Translations under genes and position numbers: made by a program
Shown here: piece after piece, positions 50,567 through 63,524 of the stretch
How the letters are laid out: the number at the start of each line of letters is the position of its first letter
Position numbering within the stretch: the stretch's first letter is position 1
NCBI RefSeq assembly: GCF_041908905.1
Contig: NZ_JAYREK010000005.1
Coordinates: 62,001 to 126,000 of the forward strand
DNA: 64,000 nucleotides
Direction of reading: 5' to 3'
Source of the DNA: Zoogloea sp041908905
Lineage (GTDB): Bacteria > Pseudomonadota > Gammaproteobacteria > Burkholderiales > Rhodocyclaceae
Notes under the pieces: model-generated
What the model was told of the DNA's origin: nothing
The model's input: the letters and a program-made list of their open reading frames with translations, nothing else
Databases searched by the model: none

Positions 50567-53500
50567 ATGTCCGAAATCCTCAAGCTGCGCGGTGCGCCCG
50601 CCTTTTCCAGTTCCCGTCTTGCCCGCCTGACCGACCAGGTCAGGGCCGCCCTGCCACGCCTCAAGGGCCTGGCCGCCGAGCACTGGTATTTCGTGGAGGT
50701 CAATGCCCCGCTGTCCGCCGAAGAGCAGGCGCGCCTGGTGGATCTCCTCGGTGCCCATCCGGAGGGCGATGCCCCGGTCGGCAGCGTGCTGGTGGTCACC
50801 CCGCGGCTGGGCACGATCTCGCCGTGGTCGTCGAAGGCCACCGACATCGCCCACCAGTGCGGCTTCGACAAGATCGTCCGCATCGAGCGTGGCCTGGCCT
50901 TCAGCCTTGACCTGCGTGGCGGCCTCGACGCCGATGGCCGCGACGCGGTGCTGCCGCTCCTTCACGACCGCATGACCGAGTCGGTGCTCGACAACGCCGA
51001 CGCCGCCCACGCGCTGTTCCACCACTACAGCCCGCAGCCGCTCACCACGGTGGCGATCATCGAGCAGGGCCGCGACGCGCTGGTCATCGCCAACACCGAG
51101 CTGGGCCTGGCCCTCTCCGAAGACGAGATCGACTACCTGGTGGACAACTTCACGCGGATGGGCCGCAACCCCACCGACGTTGAACTGATGATGTTCGCCC
51201 AGGCGAACTCCGAGCACTGCCGCCACAAGATCTTCAACGCCGACTGGATCATCGACGGCCGCCCGATGGAGAAGACCCTCTTCGGCATGATCCGCGAGAC
51301 CCACAAGGCCCACCCGGAGGGCACCGTGGTGGCCTACTCCGACAACGCCTCGGTGATCGAGGGCGCGGCGGTGGACAAGCTCTACCCGGACGCCGACGGC
51401 GCGTGGCGCTTCCGCAACGAGCTCACCCACATCCTCGCCAAGGTCGAGACCCACAACCACCCCACCGCGATCTCCCCCTTCCCGGGCGCCTCCACCGGCT
51501 CCGGCGGCGAGATCCGCGACGAGGGCGCCACCGGTCGCGGCTCCAAGCCCAAGGCGGGCCTGGCCGGCTTCTCGGTGTCCAACCTCGAGATCCCCGGCTT
51601 CGAGCAGCCCTGGGAGAAGCACTACGGCAAGCCCGAGCGCATCGCCTCGGCCCTCGACATCATGATCGAAGGCCCCCTCGGCGCCGCCGCCTTCAACAAC
51701 GAATTCGGCCGTCCCAACCTGGCCGGCTACTTCCGCAGCTTCGAGCAGAGCGTGCAGGACGAGGTGCGCGGCTACCACAAGCCGATCATGATCGCCGGCG
51801 GCCTCGGCAGCATCCAGGCCGAGCAGTCCTTCAAGGCCAAGTTCGGCCCCGGCACGCTGATGATCCAGCTGGGTGGCCCGGGCATGCTGATCGGCCTTGG
51901 CGGCGGCGCCGCGTCTTCCATGGCGACCGGCACCAACACCGCCGACCTCGACTTCGCGTCGGTGCAGCGCGGCAACCCCGAGATCGAGCGCCGTTGCCAG
52001 GAGGTCATCGACGCCTGCTGGCAGAAGGGCGCCGCCAACCCGATCCTGGCGATCCACGACGTGGGCGCCGGCGGTCTCTCCAACGCCTTCCCCGAACTGG
52101 CCGACTCCGCCGAGCTGGGCGCCCACTTCGAGCTGCGTGAGGTGCACATCGAGGAGCCGGGCATGAGCCCGCGGGAGATCTGGTCCAACGAATCCCAGGA
52201 GCGCTACGTCCTGGCGATCGCGCCCGAGAACCTCGAGGTCTTCCGCGCCATCTGCGAGCGCGAGCGCTGCCCCTTCGCGGTGGTCGGCACGGCATCCAAC
52301 GACGGCCGGCTGGTGGTCTCCGATCGCCATTTCGGCAACAACGCCGTCGACATGGAAATGCAGGTGCTCCTCGGCAAGCCGCCGAAGATGACCCGCAACG
52401 TCTCCAGCCGCCAGGTCTTCGTGCCGCCCTTCGACGTCACCGACATCGAGCTGGCCGACGCCTGCAGGCGCGTGCTGGCGATGCCCGCGGTGGCCAGCAA
52501 GAACTTCCTGATCACCATCGGCGACCGCTCGGTGGGCGGCATGACCGCCCGTGACCAGATGGTCGGCCCGTGGCAGGTGCCGGTGGCCGACGTGGCCGTC
52601 ACCACCATGAGCTTCCACGGCTACCTCGGCGAGGCCTTCGCGATGGGCGAGCGCACGCCGCTCGCCACCCTCGATGCGCCGGCTTCCGGCCGCATGGCCA
52701 TCGGCGAGGCGATCACCAACATCGCCGCGGCTGACATCCGCAGCCTGGGCGACGTCAAGCTGTCCGCCAACTGGATGGCCGCCGCCGGCCACCGGGGCGA
52801 GGACGTCAAGCTCTACAGGACGGTCGAGGCCGTGTCCCAGTTCTGCCAGCAGGCCGGCCTGGCGATCCCGGTGGGCAAGGATTCCCTGTCGATGCGCACC
52901 GCCTGGACCGACGAGGGCGAGAGCAAGCAGGTCGTCTCGCCGCTGTCGCTGATCGTTACCGCCTTCGCGCCGGTGCAGGACGTGCGCCGCACCCTCACGC
53001 CCCAGCTCAAGTTCCCCGAGGGCGTCGAGACCGAGCTGCTGCTGATCGACCTGGGCAACAACGCCAACCGCCTCGGCGGCTCGGTGCTGGCCCAGGCCTA
53101 CAACTCGGTGGCCGAGCACGCGCCGGACGTGGACGCCGGCCAGCTCAAGGCTTTCTTCGAGTTGATCCAGCAGTGGCGCAAGGAAGACCTGATCCTGGCC
53201 TACCACGACAGGGCCGACGGTGGTCTGTTCGCCACGCTGTGCGAGATGGCCTTCGCGTCCAGGTGCGGCCTGTCGGTGATGCTCGACACCGTCGCCTACG
53301 ACCAATACATGAACGACGTGGACGGCCTCGACAAGCGGCCGGATTCCCTGAAGGGCCGCTTCAACGACATGCTCTTCAAGGCCCTGTTCTCCGAAGAACT
53401 CGGCGCCGTGATCCAGATCCGCCGCAGCGACCGCAGCCGCTTCACCGAGCAGCTGCGTGCCGCGCGCCTCAGCTACCATTTCGTCGGCGAGCCCAACGAC

Positions 53501-54496
53501 CGTGACGAGCTGCGCTTCTGGCGCAACGCCAAGCTGGTGTTCAGCGCCCCGCGCGCCGAGCTCCTTCAGGCCTGGTCCGAGACCAGCTACCGGATCGCCC
53601 GCCTGCGCGACGACGCGGAGTGTGCCAAGGAAGAGTTCGAGGCCCTCGCCGACGTGGCCAACCCGGGCCTGTCGGTGGCGCTCAGCTTCGATGCCGCCGA
53701 AGACATCGCGGCGCCCTTCATCGCCACCGGTGCGCGGCCGAAGATCGCGATCCTGCGCGAGCAGGGCGTGAACTCCCAGGCCGAGATGGCGGCCGCCTTC
53801 GAGCGGGCCGGCTTTGCGCCCTTCGACGTGCATATGTCCGACCTGCAGGCCGGCCGCGTGCACCTGTCCGACTTCAAGGGCCTCGCGGCCTGCGGCGGCT
53901 TCTCCTACGGTGATGTGCTGGGGGCAGGGCAGGGCTGGGCCAAGTCCATCCTGTTCAACCCGGGCCTGCGCGAGCAGTTCGAGACCTTCTTCCACCGCGC
54001 CGACACCTTTGCGCTGGGCGTCTGCAACGGCTGCCAGATGATGTCCAACCTGGCCGAGATCATCCCGGGCGCCGACTGCTGGCCGCGCTTCCAGCGCAAC
54101 CGCAGCGAGCAGTTCGAGGCCCGCTTCGTGATGGTCGAGGTGCAGGACAGCCCGTCCATCCTCCTCGCTGGCATGGCCGGCAGCCGGATGCCGATCGTGG
54201 TGTCCCACGGCGAGGGTCGCGCGGTGTTCCAGGGCGTCGACGCCCAGGACAACGCCAAGGTGGCCCTGCGCTACGTGGATAACACCGGTGCCGTGGCCGC
54301 CCGCTACCCGTTCAACCCGAACGGTTCGCCCGAGGGCATCACCGGCCTCACCACGCCGGATGGCCGCTTCACCATCATGATGCCGCACCCGGAGCGCACC
54401 GCCCGCACGGTGCAGATGAGCTGGTATCCCGATACCCTGGGCGAGGATTCGCCCTGGATGCGGATGTTCCGCAACGCCCGCAAGTGGGTGGGTTGA
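50567..54496 (+). CDS. purL: Phosphoribosylformylglycinamidine synthase (large type)
   Basis: This 1309-residue enzyme converts FGAR, ATP and glutamine to FGAM in purine synthesis. The ATG at 50567 starts MSEILKLRGAPAFSSSRLAR, as in large-type PurL. The linker and two AIR-synthase-like halves (for example LAKVETHNHPTAISPFPGAS and PVGKDSLSMRTAW) are followed by a class I glutaminase domain. Its triad is Cys1153 in GVCNGCQMM, His1274 and Glu1276 in PHPERT. The single long polypeptide is the proteobacterial form, needing no PurQ/PurS. It is monocistronic, with a strong terminator 17 nt after the stop. Confidence 0.97.
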   Translation: MSEILKLRGAPAFSSSRLARLTDQVRAALPRLKGLAAEHWYFVEVNAPLSAEEQARLVDLLGAHPEGDAPVGSVLVVTPRLGTISPWSSKATDIAHQCGFDKIVRIERGLAFSLDLRGGLDADGRDAVLPLLHDRMTESVLDNADAAHALFHHYSPQPLTTVAIIEQGRDALVIANTELGLALSEDEIDYLVDNFTRMGRNPTDVELMMFAQANSEHCRHKIFNADWIIDGRPMEKTLFGMIRETHKAHPEGTVVAYSDNASVIEGAAVDKLYPDADGAWRFRNELTHILAKVETHNHPTAISPFPGASTGSGGEIRDEGATGRGSKPKAGLAGFSVSNLEIPGFEQPWEKHYGKPERIASALDIMIEGPLGAAAFNNEFGRPNLAGYFRSFEQSVQDEVRGYHKPIMIAGGLGSIQAEQSFKAKFGPGTLMIQLGGPGMLIGLGGGAASSMATGTNTADLDFASVQRGNPEIERRCQEVIDACWQKGAANPILAIHDVGAGGLSNAFPELADSAELGAHFELREVHIEEPGMSPREIWSNESQERYVLAIAPENLEVFRAICERERCPFAVVGTASNDGRLVVSDRHFGNNAVDMEMQVLLGKPPKMTRNVSSRQVFVPPFDVTDIELADACRRVLAMPAVASKNFLITIGDRSVGGMTARDQMVGPWQVPVADVAVTTMSFHGYLGEAFAMGERTPLATLDAPASGRMAIGEAITNIAAADIRSLGDVKLSANWMAAAGHRGEDVKLYRTVEAVSQFCQQAGLAIPVGKDSLSMRTAWTDEGESKQVVSPLSLIVTAFAPVQDVRRTLTPQLKFPEGVETELLLIDLGNNANRLGGSVLAQAYNSVAEHAPDVDAGQLKAFFELIQQWRKEDLILAYHDRADGGLFATLCEMAFASRCGLSVMLDTVAYDQYMNDVDGLDKRPDSLKGRFNDMLFKALFSEELGAVIQIRRSDRSRFTEQLRAARLSYHFVGEPNDRDELRFWRNAKLVFSAPRAELLQAWSETSYRIARLRDDAECAKEEFEALADVANPGLSVALSFDAAEDIAAPFIATGARPKIAILREQGVNSQAEMAAAFERAGFAPFDVHMSDLQAGRVHLSDFKGLAACGGFSYGDVLGAGQGWAKSILFNPGLREQFETFFHRADTFALGVCNGCQMMSNLAEIIPGADCWPRFQRNRSEQFEARFVMVEVQDSPSILLAGMAGSRMPIVVSHGEGRAVFQGVDAQDNAKVALRYVDNTGAVAARYPFNPNGSPEGITGLTTPDGRFTIMMPHPERTARTVQMSWYPDTLGEDSPWMRMFRNARKWVG

Positions 54497-54512
54497 GCCG
54501 CTGCGCCTGAGT

Positions 54513-54543
54513 AAAAAAGGCCGTCCCTCGGGGCGGCCTTTTT
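54513..54543. terminator. Bidirectional intrinsic terminator between purL and the ETF-QO gene
   Basis: AAAAAAGGCCGTCCC pairs with GGGCGGCCTTTTT around a TCG loop with one bulged T. The A and T flanks allow termination in both directions, serving purL (+) and the convergent ETF-QO gene (-). Confidence 0.93.
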
Positions 54544-54592
54544 GCTTTCGGCGCCGCCGGAGCGGTGAAGGCCGCTCCGGCGGGGTGGATGC

Positions 54593-56236
54593 TTACATGC
54601 CCTGGTAGATCGGGCCTTCGCCGCCCTGGGGGGTGACCCAGTTGATGTTCTGGGTCGGGTCCTTGATGTCGCAGGTCTTGCAATGCACGCAGTTCTGGGC
54701 GTTGATCTGCAGGCGCGGGTTGTCGCCCTCGGCGCTGCGCACGATCTCATACACGCCGGCCGGGCAGTAGCGCTGCTCGGGGGCGTCGTACCTGGCCAGG
54801 TTGATGCTGATCGGCACCGAGGCGTCCTTGAGCTGCAGGTGGCAGGGCTCGTCTTCCTCGTGGTTGGTGTTGGAGAGGAACACCGAGGACAGCCGGTCGA
54901 AGGTGAGCTTGCCGTCGGGCTTCGGGTACTCGATCGGGCTGCATTCGGCCGCCGGGCGGAGCGCGGTGTGGTCGGCGGTGTTGTGCAGGGTCCAGGGCAC
55001 GTTGCCGCCGAAGAGCTTCTGCTCGGCGCCGAACAGGAAGGAGCCCAGCCACAGGCCCTTCTTCATGTAGGGCTTGAAGTTGCGGGTCTTGTGCAGCTCG
55101 GCGTGCAGCCAGCTGGCCTTGAAGGCTTCCGGATAGCTGGCGAGCTCGTCCTGGCTGCGCTCGGCCGCGAGGGCCTCGTAGGCGGCCTCGGCGGCCAGCA
55201 TGCCGGACTTCATCGCGGCGTGGGAGCCCTTGATGCGCGCGGCGTTGAGGAAGCCGGCATCGTCGCCGATCAGCGCGCCGCCCGGGAAGACCAGCTTGGG
55301 CTGGCTCTGCAGGCCACCGGCGGCGATTGCGCGGGCGCCGTAGGCGAGGCGCTTGCCACCCTCGAGGAACTTGCGGAGTTCCGGATGGGTCTTGTAGCGC
55401 TGGAACTCTTCGAAGGGCGACAGGAAGGGGTTGGTGTAGTTGAGGCCGACCACGAAGCCGACCGCCACCAGGTTGTCCTCGAGGTGATAGCAGAAGCCGC
55501 CGCCATAGGTGGCGGTGTCCATCGGCCAGCCGGCGGTGTGCACCACCAGGCCCGGCACGTGCTGGGCGGCGGGGATTTCCCACAGCTCCTTGATGCCGAT
55601 GCCGTAGGTTTGCGGGTCGACGCCATCGCGCAGGTTGAAGCGGGTCTCCAGCTCCTTGCCCAGGTGGCCGCGGCAGCCTTCGGCGAACAGGGTGTAGCGG
55701 GCGCGCAGTTCCATGCCCGGCTGGAAGTTGGGGCCCTGGCTGCCGTCCTTCAGGAGGCCCATGTCGCCGGTGATGACGCCGGCCACGGCGCCCTTGTCGT
55801 CGAGCAGCAGTTGTGCGCCGGCAAAACCGGGGTAGACTTCGACGCCCATCGCTTCGGCCTGCTCACCCAGCCACTTGACCACATTGCCGAGGCGGACGAT
55901 GTAGTTGCCCTCGTTGTGGAAGCTGTCGGGCAGCAGGCCGTTGGGCACCTGGCGCCCACCGGTTTCGGAGAGGAAGATCACCCGGTCTTCGGTGACGGGG
56001 GTGTTCAGCGGGGCGCCGAGGGCCTTCCAGTCGGGGATGAGTTCGTTCAGGGCGCGGGGATCGATGACGGCGCCGGAGAGGATGTGGGCGCCGATTTCGG
56101 CCGCCTTCTCGATCAGGCAGACCGAAAAATCCTGCCCCTTCTCGGCCGCCAGTTGCTTCAGCCTGATCGCCGCGGCAAGGCCGGCAGGGCCGCCGCCGAC
56201 GATCAGGACGTCGAATTCCATGGATTCCCGTTCCAT
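54593..56236 (-). CDS. Electron transfer flavoprotein-ubiquinone oxidoreductase
   Basis: This 547-residue membrane-associated flavo-iron-sulfur protein passes electrons from ETF to the quinone pool during acyl-CoA and amino-acid oxidation. ATG 56236 was chosen because AGGAGA lies 5 nt upstream; a TTG one codon earlier is possible. The FAD-binding motif VLIVGGGPAGLAAA is at the N-terminus, with AEGCRGHLGKEL and GDDAGFLNAARIKGSHAAMK further on. The C-terminal [4Fe-4S] ligands are Cys491, Cys516, Cys519 and Cys522 (CVHCKTC region). It is divergent from a thioesterase/acetoacetyl-CoA synthetase group, consistent with a shared fatty-acid role. Confidence 0.96.
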   Translation of the reverse strand: MERESMEFDVLIVGGGPAGLAAAIRLKQLAAEKGQDFSVCLIEKAAEIGAHILSGAVIDPRALNELIPDWKALGAPLNTPVTEDRVIFLSETGGRQVPNGLLPDSFHNEGNYIVRLGNVVKWLGEQAEAMGVEVYPGFAGAQLLLDDKGAVAGVITGDMGLLKDGSQGPNFQPGMELRARYTLFAEGCRGHLGKELETRFNLRDGVDPQTYGIGIKELWEIPAAQHVPGLVVHTAGWPMDTATYGGGFCYHLEDNLVAVGFVVGLNYTNPFLSPFEEFQRYKTHPELRKFLEGGKRLAYGARAIAAGGLQSQPKLVFPGGALIGDDAGFLNAARIKGSHAAMKSGMLAAEAAYEALAAERSQDELASYPEAFKASWLHAELHKTRNFKPYMKKGLWLGSFLFGAEQKLFGGNVPWTLHNTADHTALRPAAECSPIEYPKPDGKLTFDRLSSVFLSNTNHEEDEPCHLQLKDASVPISINLARYDAPEQRYCPAGVYEIVRSAEGDNPRLQINAQNCVHCKTCDIKDPTQNINWVTPQGGEGPIYQGM

Positions 56237-56326
56237 CAATGTCTCCTAGAGTGTCGCATATTGGTTTTGTGACCTGGGGTGAAGGCTAACCCTGGTCCGG
56301 AATGAGGGCAATCCACCTGTTGGCCC

Positions 56327-56342
56327 CATACGGTGGCGTATG
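56327..56342. promoter_or_regulatory. Candidate operator dyad between divergent lipid-metabolism genes
   Basis: CATACG-GTGG-CGTATG is a perfect 6-bp inverted repeat with a 4-nt centre, 91 nt from the ETF-QO start and 87 nt from the thioesterase start. Its position suits a shared regulator, for example of the TetR type, but no regulator gene lies nearby. Confidence 0.45.
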
Positions 56343-56356
56343 TTACCTTGCCCGAG

Positions 56357-56386
56357 TTGAACGGTACAGATCCCTGGCCTGACAAT
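56357..56386 (+). promoter_or_regulatory. Candidate sigma-70 promoter of the thioesterase operon
   Basis: TTGAAC (56357-56362) and GACAAT (56381-56386) are spaced by 18 nt, upstream of the thioesterase gene and just downstream of the CATACG dyad. Repression from the dyad would be geometrically plausible. Confidence 0.4.
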
Positions 56387-56428
56387 TTTGCACTTCCCAA
56401 AATAGAAATTCCCTGAGGAGACAATACG

Positions 56429-56857
56429 ATGACCGAACTCGCGAAGGCCCCGGAGGGCGCCCGCCACCTGCTGATCACGTCCCGCATGTCCGTCCGCTGG
56501 GGCGACATGGATGCCTACGGGCACGTCAACAACACGGTGTATTTTCGTTACATGGAGCAGGTGCGGGTCGAGTGGCTGGAGCAGATGGGCTCGGTGGTGC
56601 GGCCGGACAACGCGGTCGCGCCGGTGATCATCAATGCAGCATGCACTTTCCTGATGCCCGTCAATTATCCCGCAACCGTCATCATTCGTATGTATGGCGG
56701 CGAGCCCGGCCGCAGCAGCGTCATGACCTGGTACGAGCTGAGCATCGAGGGCGACGAGCGCCTCTACGCCGAGGGTAGCGCCAAGGTCGTGTGGATGAAC
56801 CCGCAGACCGGCAAGTCGGTGCCGCTCCCCGAGGTGGTGCGCGCCGCGGTATGCTGA
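56429..56857 (+). CDS. Hotdog-fold acyl-CoA thioesterase (YbgC/FadM-like)
   Basis: The 142-residue start at ATG 56429 follows GAGGAG. The catalytic segment WGDMDAYGHVNNTVYFRYME (about 29-48) contains the Asp of 4-hydroxybenzoyl-CoA-type thioesterases. The rest of the short hotdog domain is complete, with YAEGSAKVVWMNPQTGKSVPL at the C-terminal strand. It hydrolyses an acyl-CoA in the cytoplasm; chain length is unknown. It lies 63 nt upstream of the acetoacetyl-CoA synthetase gene and shares its direction. Confidence 0.9.
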   Translation: MTELAKAPEGARHLLITSRMSVRWGDMDAYGHVNNTVYFRYMEQVRVEWLEQMGSVVRPDNAVAPVIINAACTFLMPVNYPATVIIRMYGGEPGRSSVMTWYELSIEGDERLYAEGSAKVVWMNPQTGKSVPLPEVVRAAVC

Positions 56858-56920
56858 GCGGCTGTTATCGAAGCGAGGCGGCCGGCTGGGAGGGTCGGCG
56901 CCAGAACCAGGAGATGCGTG

Positions 56921-58900
<1,980 letters not shown>

Positions 58901-58915
58901 GGAGGCATCGAACCC

Positions 58916-59464
58916 ATGTTGATGAATCGTGAAACCTCCAGCCTGCTGGTGGTCGACGTGCAGGAGCGCCTGCTGCCGTCGATCGCCGATGGTGAAGCCG
59001 TACTCGGCAACTGCGCCTGGCTGGTCGGCGTGGCGCGGCGGATGGGTGTGCCGGTGGTCGTCTCCGAGCAGTATCCCGAGGGCCTGGGGCCGACCGCGGC
59101 GTCGCTGCGGGCTGCCGCGGGCGATGCGCAGCTCGTCACCAAGACCCACTTCTCGTGTGTCGCCGACGGCTGTCTCGTCGGTACCGCAGTCGACCAGCGC
59201 CGCCAGGTGGTGGTGGTGGGCACCGAGGCCCACGTCTGCGTGCTGCAAACGGTGCTGGACCTGCGCTGGCAGGGCAAGGAGGTCTTCCTGGTTGCCGATG
59301 CGGTGGGCTCCCGCAAGCCGGCCGACAAGGACGCGGCGCTCGCCCGCATGCGCAGCCACGGGGTCGAGATCGTGACCCGCGAGATGGTCGCCTTCGAGTG
59401 GCTGCACGACAGCGCGGGCCCGCTGTTCCGCGAGATCAACCGGGATTTCATCCGGGACAACTAG
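58916..59464 (+). CDS. Isochorismatase-family cysteine hydrolase
   Basis: This 182-residue protein lies 15 nt downstream of the acetoacetyl-CoA synthetase gene, with GAGGAGG before its ATG. It has the alpha/beta fold with Asp in LLVVDVQERLLPSI, Lys in LVTKTHFSC, and the nucleophile Cys in VVGTEAHVCVLQT, so the Asp-Lys-Cys triad is complete. YcaC-like members have varied or unknown substrates. True isochorismate activity is unlikely because no siderophore genes are nearby. It is probably the last gene of the thioesterase operon. Confidence 0.88.
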   Translation: MLMNRETSSLLVVDVQERLLPSIADGEAVLGNCAWLVGVARRMGVPVVVSEQYPEGLGPTAASLRAAAGDAQLVTKTHFSCVADGCLVGTAVDQRRQVVVVGTEAHVCVLQTVLDLRWQGKEVFLVADAVGSRKPADKDAALARMRSHGVEIVTREMVAFEWLHDSAGPLFREINRDFIRDN

Positions 59465-59549
59465 CCTCTCGCAGGCCCGGGGGAGGCCCGGCGGGCGGCG
59501 CTGCCTGGCCGTCGGGCCCCGGAGCGGGCAGCTTTGCTGTGCTCCACCG

Positions 59550-59579
59550 TTGAAGAGAGGGGGGTGAATCGGCTATCAT
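59550..59579 (+). promoter_or_regulatory. Candidate sigma-70 promoter of pyrG
   Basis: TTGAAG (59550-59555) and TATCAT (59574-59579) are separated by 18 nt. The -10 ends 26 nt before the pyrG ATG, leaving a leader of roughly 20 nt without a clear Shine-Dalgarno sequence. Confidence 0.55.
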
Positions 59580-59605
59580 TCCCCTTTCCAGAAGTCCCCC
59601 GTGTC

Positions 59606-61240
<1,635 letters not shown>

Positions 61241-61251
61241 AAGGAATCCCC

Positions 61252-62091
61252 ATGAAACTCTGCGGTTTCGATGTCGGTCTGGACAAACCCTTCTTCCTGA
61301 TCGCCGGGCCCTGCGTCATCGAGTCCCGGGAGATGGCCCTCGAAACCGCGGCGGCGCTCAAGGAAATCTGCGCCGAACTGGCGATTCCGTTCATCTACAA
61401 GTCCAGCTACGACAAGGCCAACCGCAGCTCCGGCAAGTCGTTCCGCGGCATGGGCATGGAGAAGGGCCTCGAGATCCTCGCCGAGGTGCGTGAGCGCGTC
61501 GGCGTGCCGGTCCTCACCGATGTCCACACCGAGGCCGAGGTGCCCCATGTGGCGGCGGTGGTCGATGTGCTGCAGACGCCGGCCTTCCTGTGCCGGCAGA
61601 CCGACTTCATCCACGCGGTCGCCTCCTGCGGCAAGCCGGTCAACATCAAGAAGGGTCAGTTCCTCGCCCCGGGCGACATGAAGAACGTCGTTGACAAGGC
61701 CCGCGAGGTGAACGGCGGCGCCGACAACATCATGGTCTGCGAGCGCGGCGTCTCCTTCGGCTACAACAACCTGGTTTCCGACATGCGCTCGCTGGCGATC
61801 ATGCGCGAGACCGGCTGCCCGGTGGTCTTCGATGCCACCCACTCGGTACAGCTGCCGGGCGGGCAGGGCACCTCGTCGGGTGGTCAGCGGGAGTTCGTGC
61901 CCGTGCTGGCCCGCGCCGCGGTGGCGGTCGGCATCTCCGGCCTCTTCATGGAGACCCACCCCGACCCGGCCAAGGCTTTCTCCGACGGCCCCAACGCGTG
62001 GCCGCTGCCGCGCCTCAAGTCACTGCTTGCCACGCTGAAGGCCATTGATGCGGTGGTCAAGGCAGAAGGCTTCGAGGAAGCGCGGGGCTGA
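61252..62091 (+). CDS. kdsA: KDO-8-phosphate synthase, metal-dependent type
   Basis: This 279-residue TIM-barrel enzyme condenses arabinose-5-phosphate and PEP for lipopolysaccharide inner core synthesis. An AAGGAA sequence precedes the ATG. Conserved segments are YKSSYDKANRSSGKS, TDVHTEAEV, NIKKGQFLAPGDMKN and FMETHPDPAKAFSDGPN. In IAGPCVIES the residue equivalent to the E. coli Asn26 is Cys21, which marks the metal-dependent class. Its presence confirms a Gram-negative with KDO-containing LPS. Confidence 0.97.
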   Translation: MKLCGFDVGLDKPFFLIAGPCVIESREMALETAAALKEICAELAIPFIYKSSYDKANRSSGKSFRGMGMEKGLEILAEVRERVGVPVLTDVHTEAEVPHVAAVVDVLQTPAFLCRQTDFIHAVASCGKPVNIKKGQFLAPGDMKNVVDKAREVNGGADNIMVCERGVSFGYNNLVSDMRSLAIMRETGCPVVFDATHSVQLPGGQGTSSGGQREFVPVLARAAVAVGISGLFMETHPDPAKAFSDGPNAWPLPRLKSLLATLKAIDAVVKAEGFEEARG

Positions 62092-62166
62092 ACCAGGCTG
62101 GCCAGATTTTGAAGTTCGAGGTGGCGGGAGCGTCGCCGGTTTAAATTCAGACAAGAAAGGAAGTTC

Positions 62167-63456
62167 ATGAGCGCCATTGTTGATGTCATTGCCCGCGAGA
62201 TTCTCGACTCCCGCGGTAACCCCACCGTCGAAGCCGACGTGTTGCTGGAATCCGGCGTGATGGGCCGTGCCGCGGTGCCGTCCGGTGCCTCCACCGGCTC
62301 CCGCGAGGCCATCGAGCTGCGCGACGGCGATGCCGCCCGCTACTTGGGCAAGGGCGTCCTGCAGGCCGTCGAGAACGTCAACACCGAAATCTCCGAAGCC
62401 CTGATCGGTCTCGACGCCGAAGACCAGGCCTTCATCGACCGCACCCTGATCGAGCTCGACGGCACCGACAACAAGTCCCGCCTCGGCGCCAACGCGATGC
62501 TGGCCGTCTCGATGGCCGTCGCCAAGGCGGCCGCCGAAGAGGCCGGCCTGCCCCTCTACCGCTACTTCGGCGGTTCCGGCCGCATGGCGATGCCGGTGCC
62601 GATGATGAACGTCATCAACGGCGGCGCTCACGCCAACAACTCCCTGGACATCCAGGAATGCATGATCATGCCGGTCGGCGCCAAGAGCTTCCGTGAAGCC
62701 CTGCGCTGCGGTGCCGAGATCTTCCATCACCTCAAGAAGCTCACCGACAAGAAGGGCTACCCCACCACCGTCGGCGACGAGGGCGGTTTCGCCCCCAACG
62801 TGTCGGGCACCGACGAAGCCCTCAACCTGATCCTCGAAGCCATCGCCAACGCGGGCTACGAAGCTGGCCGCGACGTGGTGCTGGCCCTCGACTGCGCCGC
62901 CTCCGAGTTCTACAAGAACGGCATGTACGAGCTGGAAGGTGAGGGCCTGTCCCTGACCGCCGCGGGTTTCGTCGATTACCTGGCCACCCTGGTGGACAAG
63001 TTCCCGATCATCTCCATCGAAGACGGCATGGCCGAAGGCGATTGGGAAGGCTGGAAGCTGCTCACCGAGCGCCTCGGCAAGCGCGTGCAGATCGTCGGTG
63101 ACGACCTCTTCGTCACCAACACCAAGATCCTGAAGGAAGGCATCGAGAAGGGCATCGCCAACTCCATCCTCATCAAGATCAACCAGATCGGCACCCTCAC
63201 CGAAACCTTCGAGGCCGTCGAGCTGGCCAAGCGCTTCGGCTACACCGCGGTGATCTCCCACCGTTCCGGCGAAACCGAAGACTCCACCATCGCCGACATC
63301 TCGGTGGGCCTCAACGCCATGCAGATCAAGACGGGTTCGCTGTCCCGCTCCGACCGCATCTCCAAGTACAACCAGCTGCTGCGCATCGAGGAAGATCTCG
63401 GCGATACCGCCATCTACCCGGGCCTGTCGGCTTTCTACAACCTGCGCAAGATCTGA
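62167..63456 (+). CDS. eno: Enolase
   Basis: This 429-residue glycolytic enzyme interconverts 2-phosphoglycerate and PEP and is often part of the RNA degradosome. GAAAGGAAG precedes the ATG. The N-terminal AREILDSRGNPTVEADV and GASTGSREAIELRDGD are typical. SIEDGMAEGDWEGWK, LIKINQIGTLTET and SHRSGETEDSTIADISVG carry the Mg2+ and catalytic residues. Length and motifs are normal. It follows kdsA after 75 nt and precedes ftsB. Confidence 0.98.
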   Translation: MSAIVDVIAREILDSRGNPTVEADVLLESGVMGRAAVPSGASTGSREAIELRDGDAARYLGKGVLQAVENVNTEISEALIGLDAEDQAFIDRTLIELDGTDNKSRLGANAMLAVSMAVAKAAAEEAGLPLYRYFGGSGRMAMPVPMMNVINGGAHANNSLDIQECMIMPVGAKSFREALRCGAEIFHHLKKLTDKKGYPTTVGDEGGFAPNVSGTDEALNLILEAIANAGYEAGRDVVLALDCAASEFYKNGMYELEGEGLSLTAAGFVDYLATLVDKFPIISIEDGMAEGDWEGWKLLTERLGKRVQIVGDDLFVTNTKILKEGIEKGIANSILIKINQIGTLTETFEAVELAKRFGYTAVISHRSGETEDSTIADISVGLNAMQIKTGSLSRSDRISKYNQLLRIEEDLGDTAIYPGLSAFYNLRKI

Positions 63457-63472
63457 TTTCCGGATCGCAGGA

Positions 63473-63498
63473 GGGTGGCCGGCAAGCGCCGGCCACCC
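63473..63498 (+). other. Strong hairpin between eno and ftsB
   Basis: GGGTGGCCGGC pairs perfectly with GCCGGCCACCC around an AAGC loop. The downstream sequence (CGCATCTCGTTTCTCTT) is only moderately T-rich, so it may be a partial terminator or attenuator that lowers ftsB expression relative to eno. Confidence 0.6.
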
Positions 63499-63524
63499 CG
63501 CATCTCGTTTCTCTTCCCCGAACC

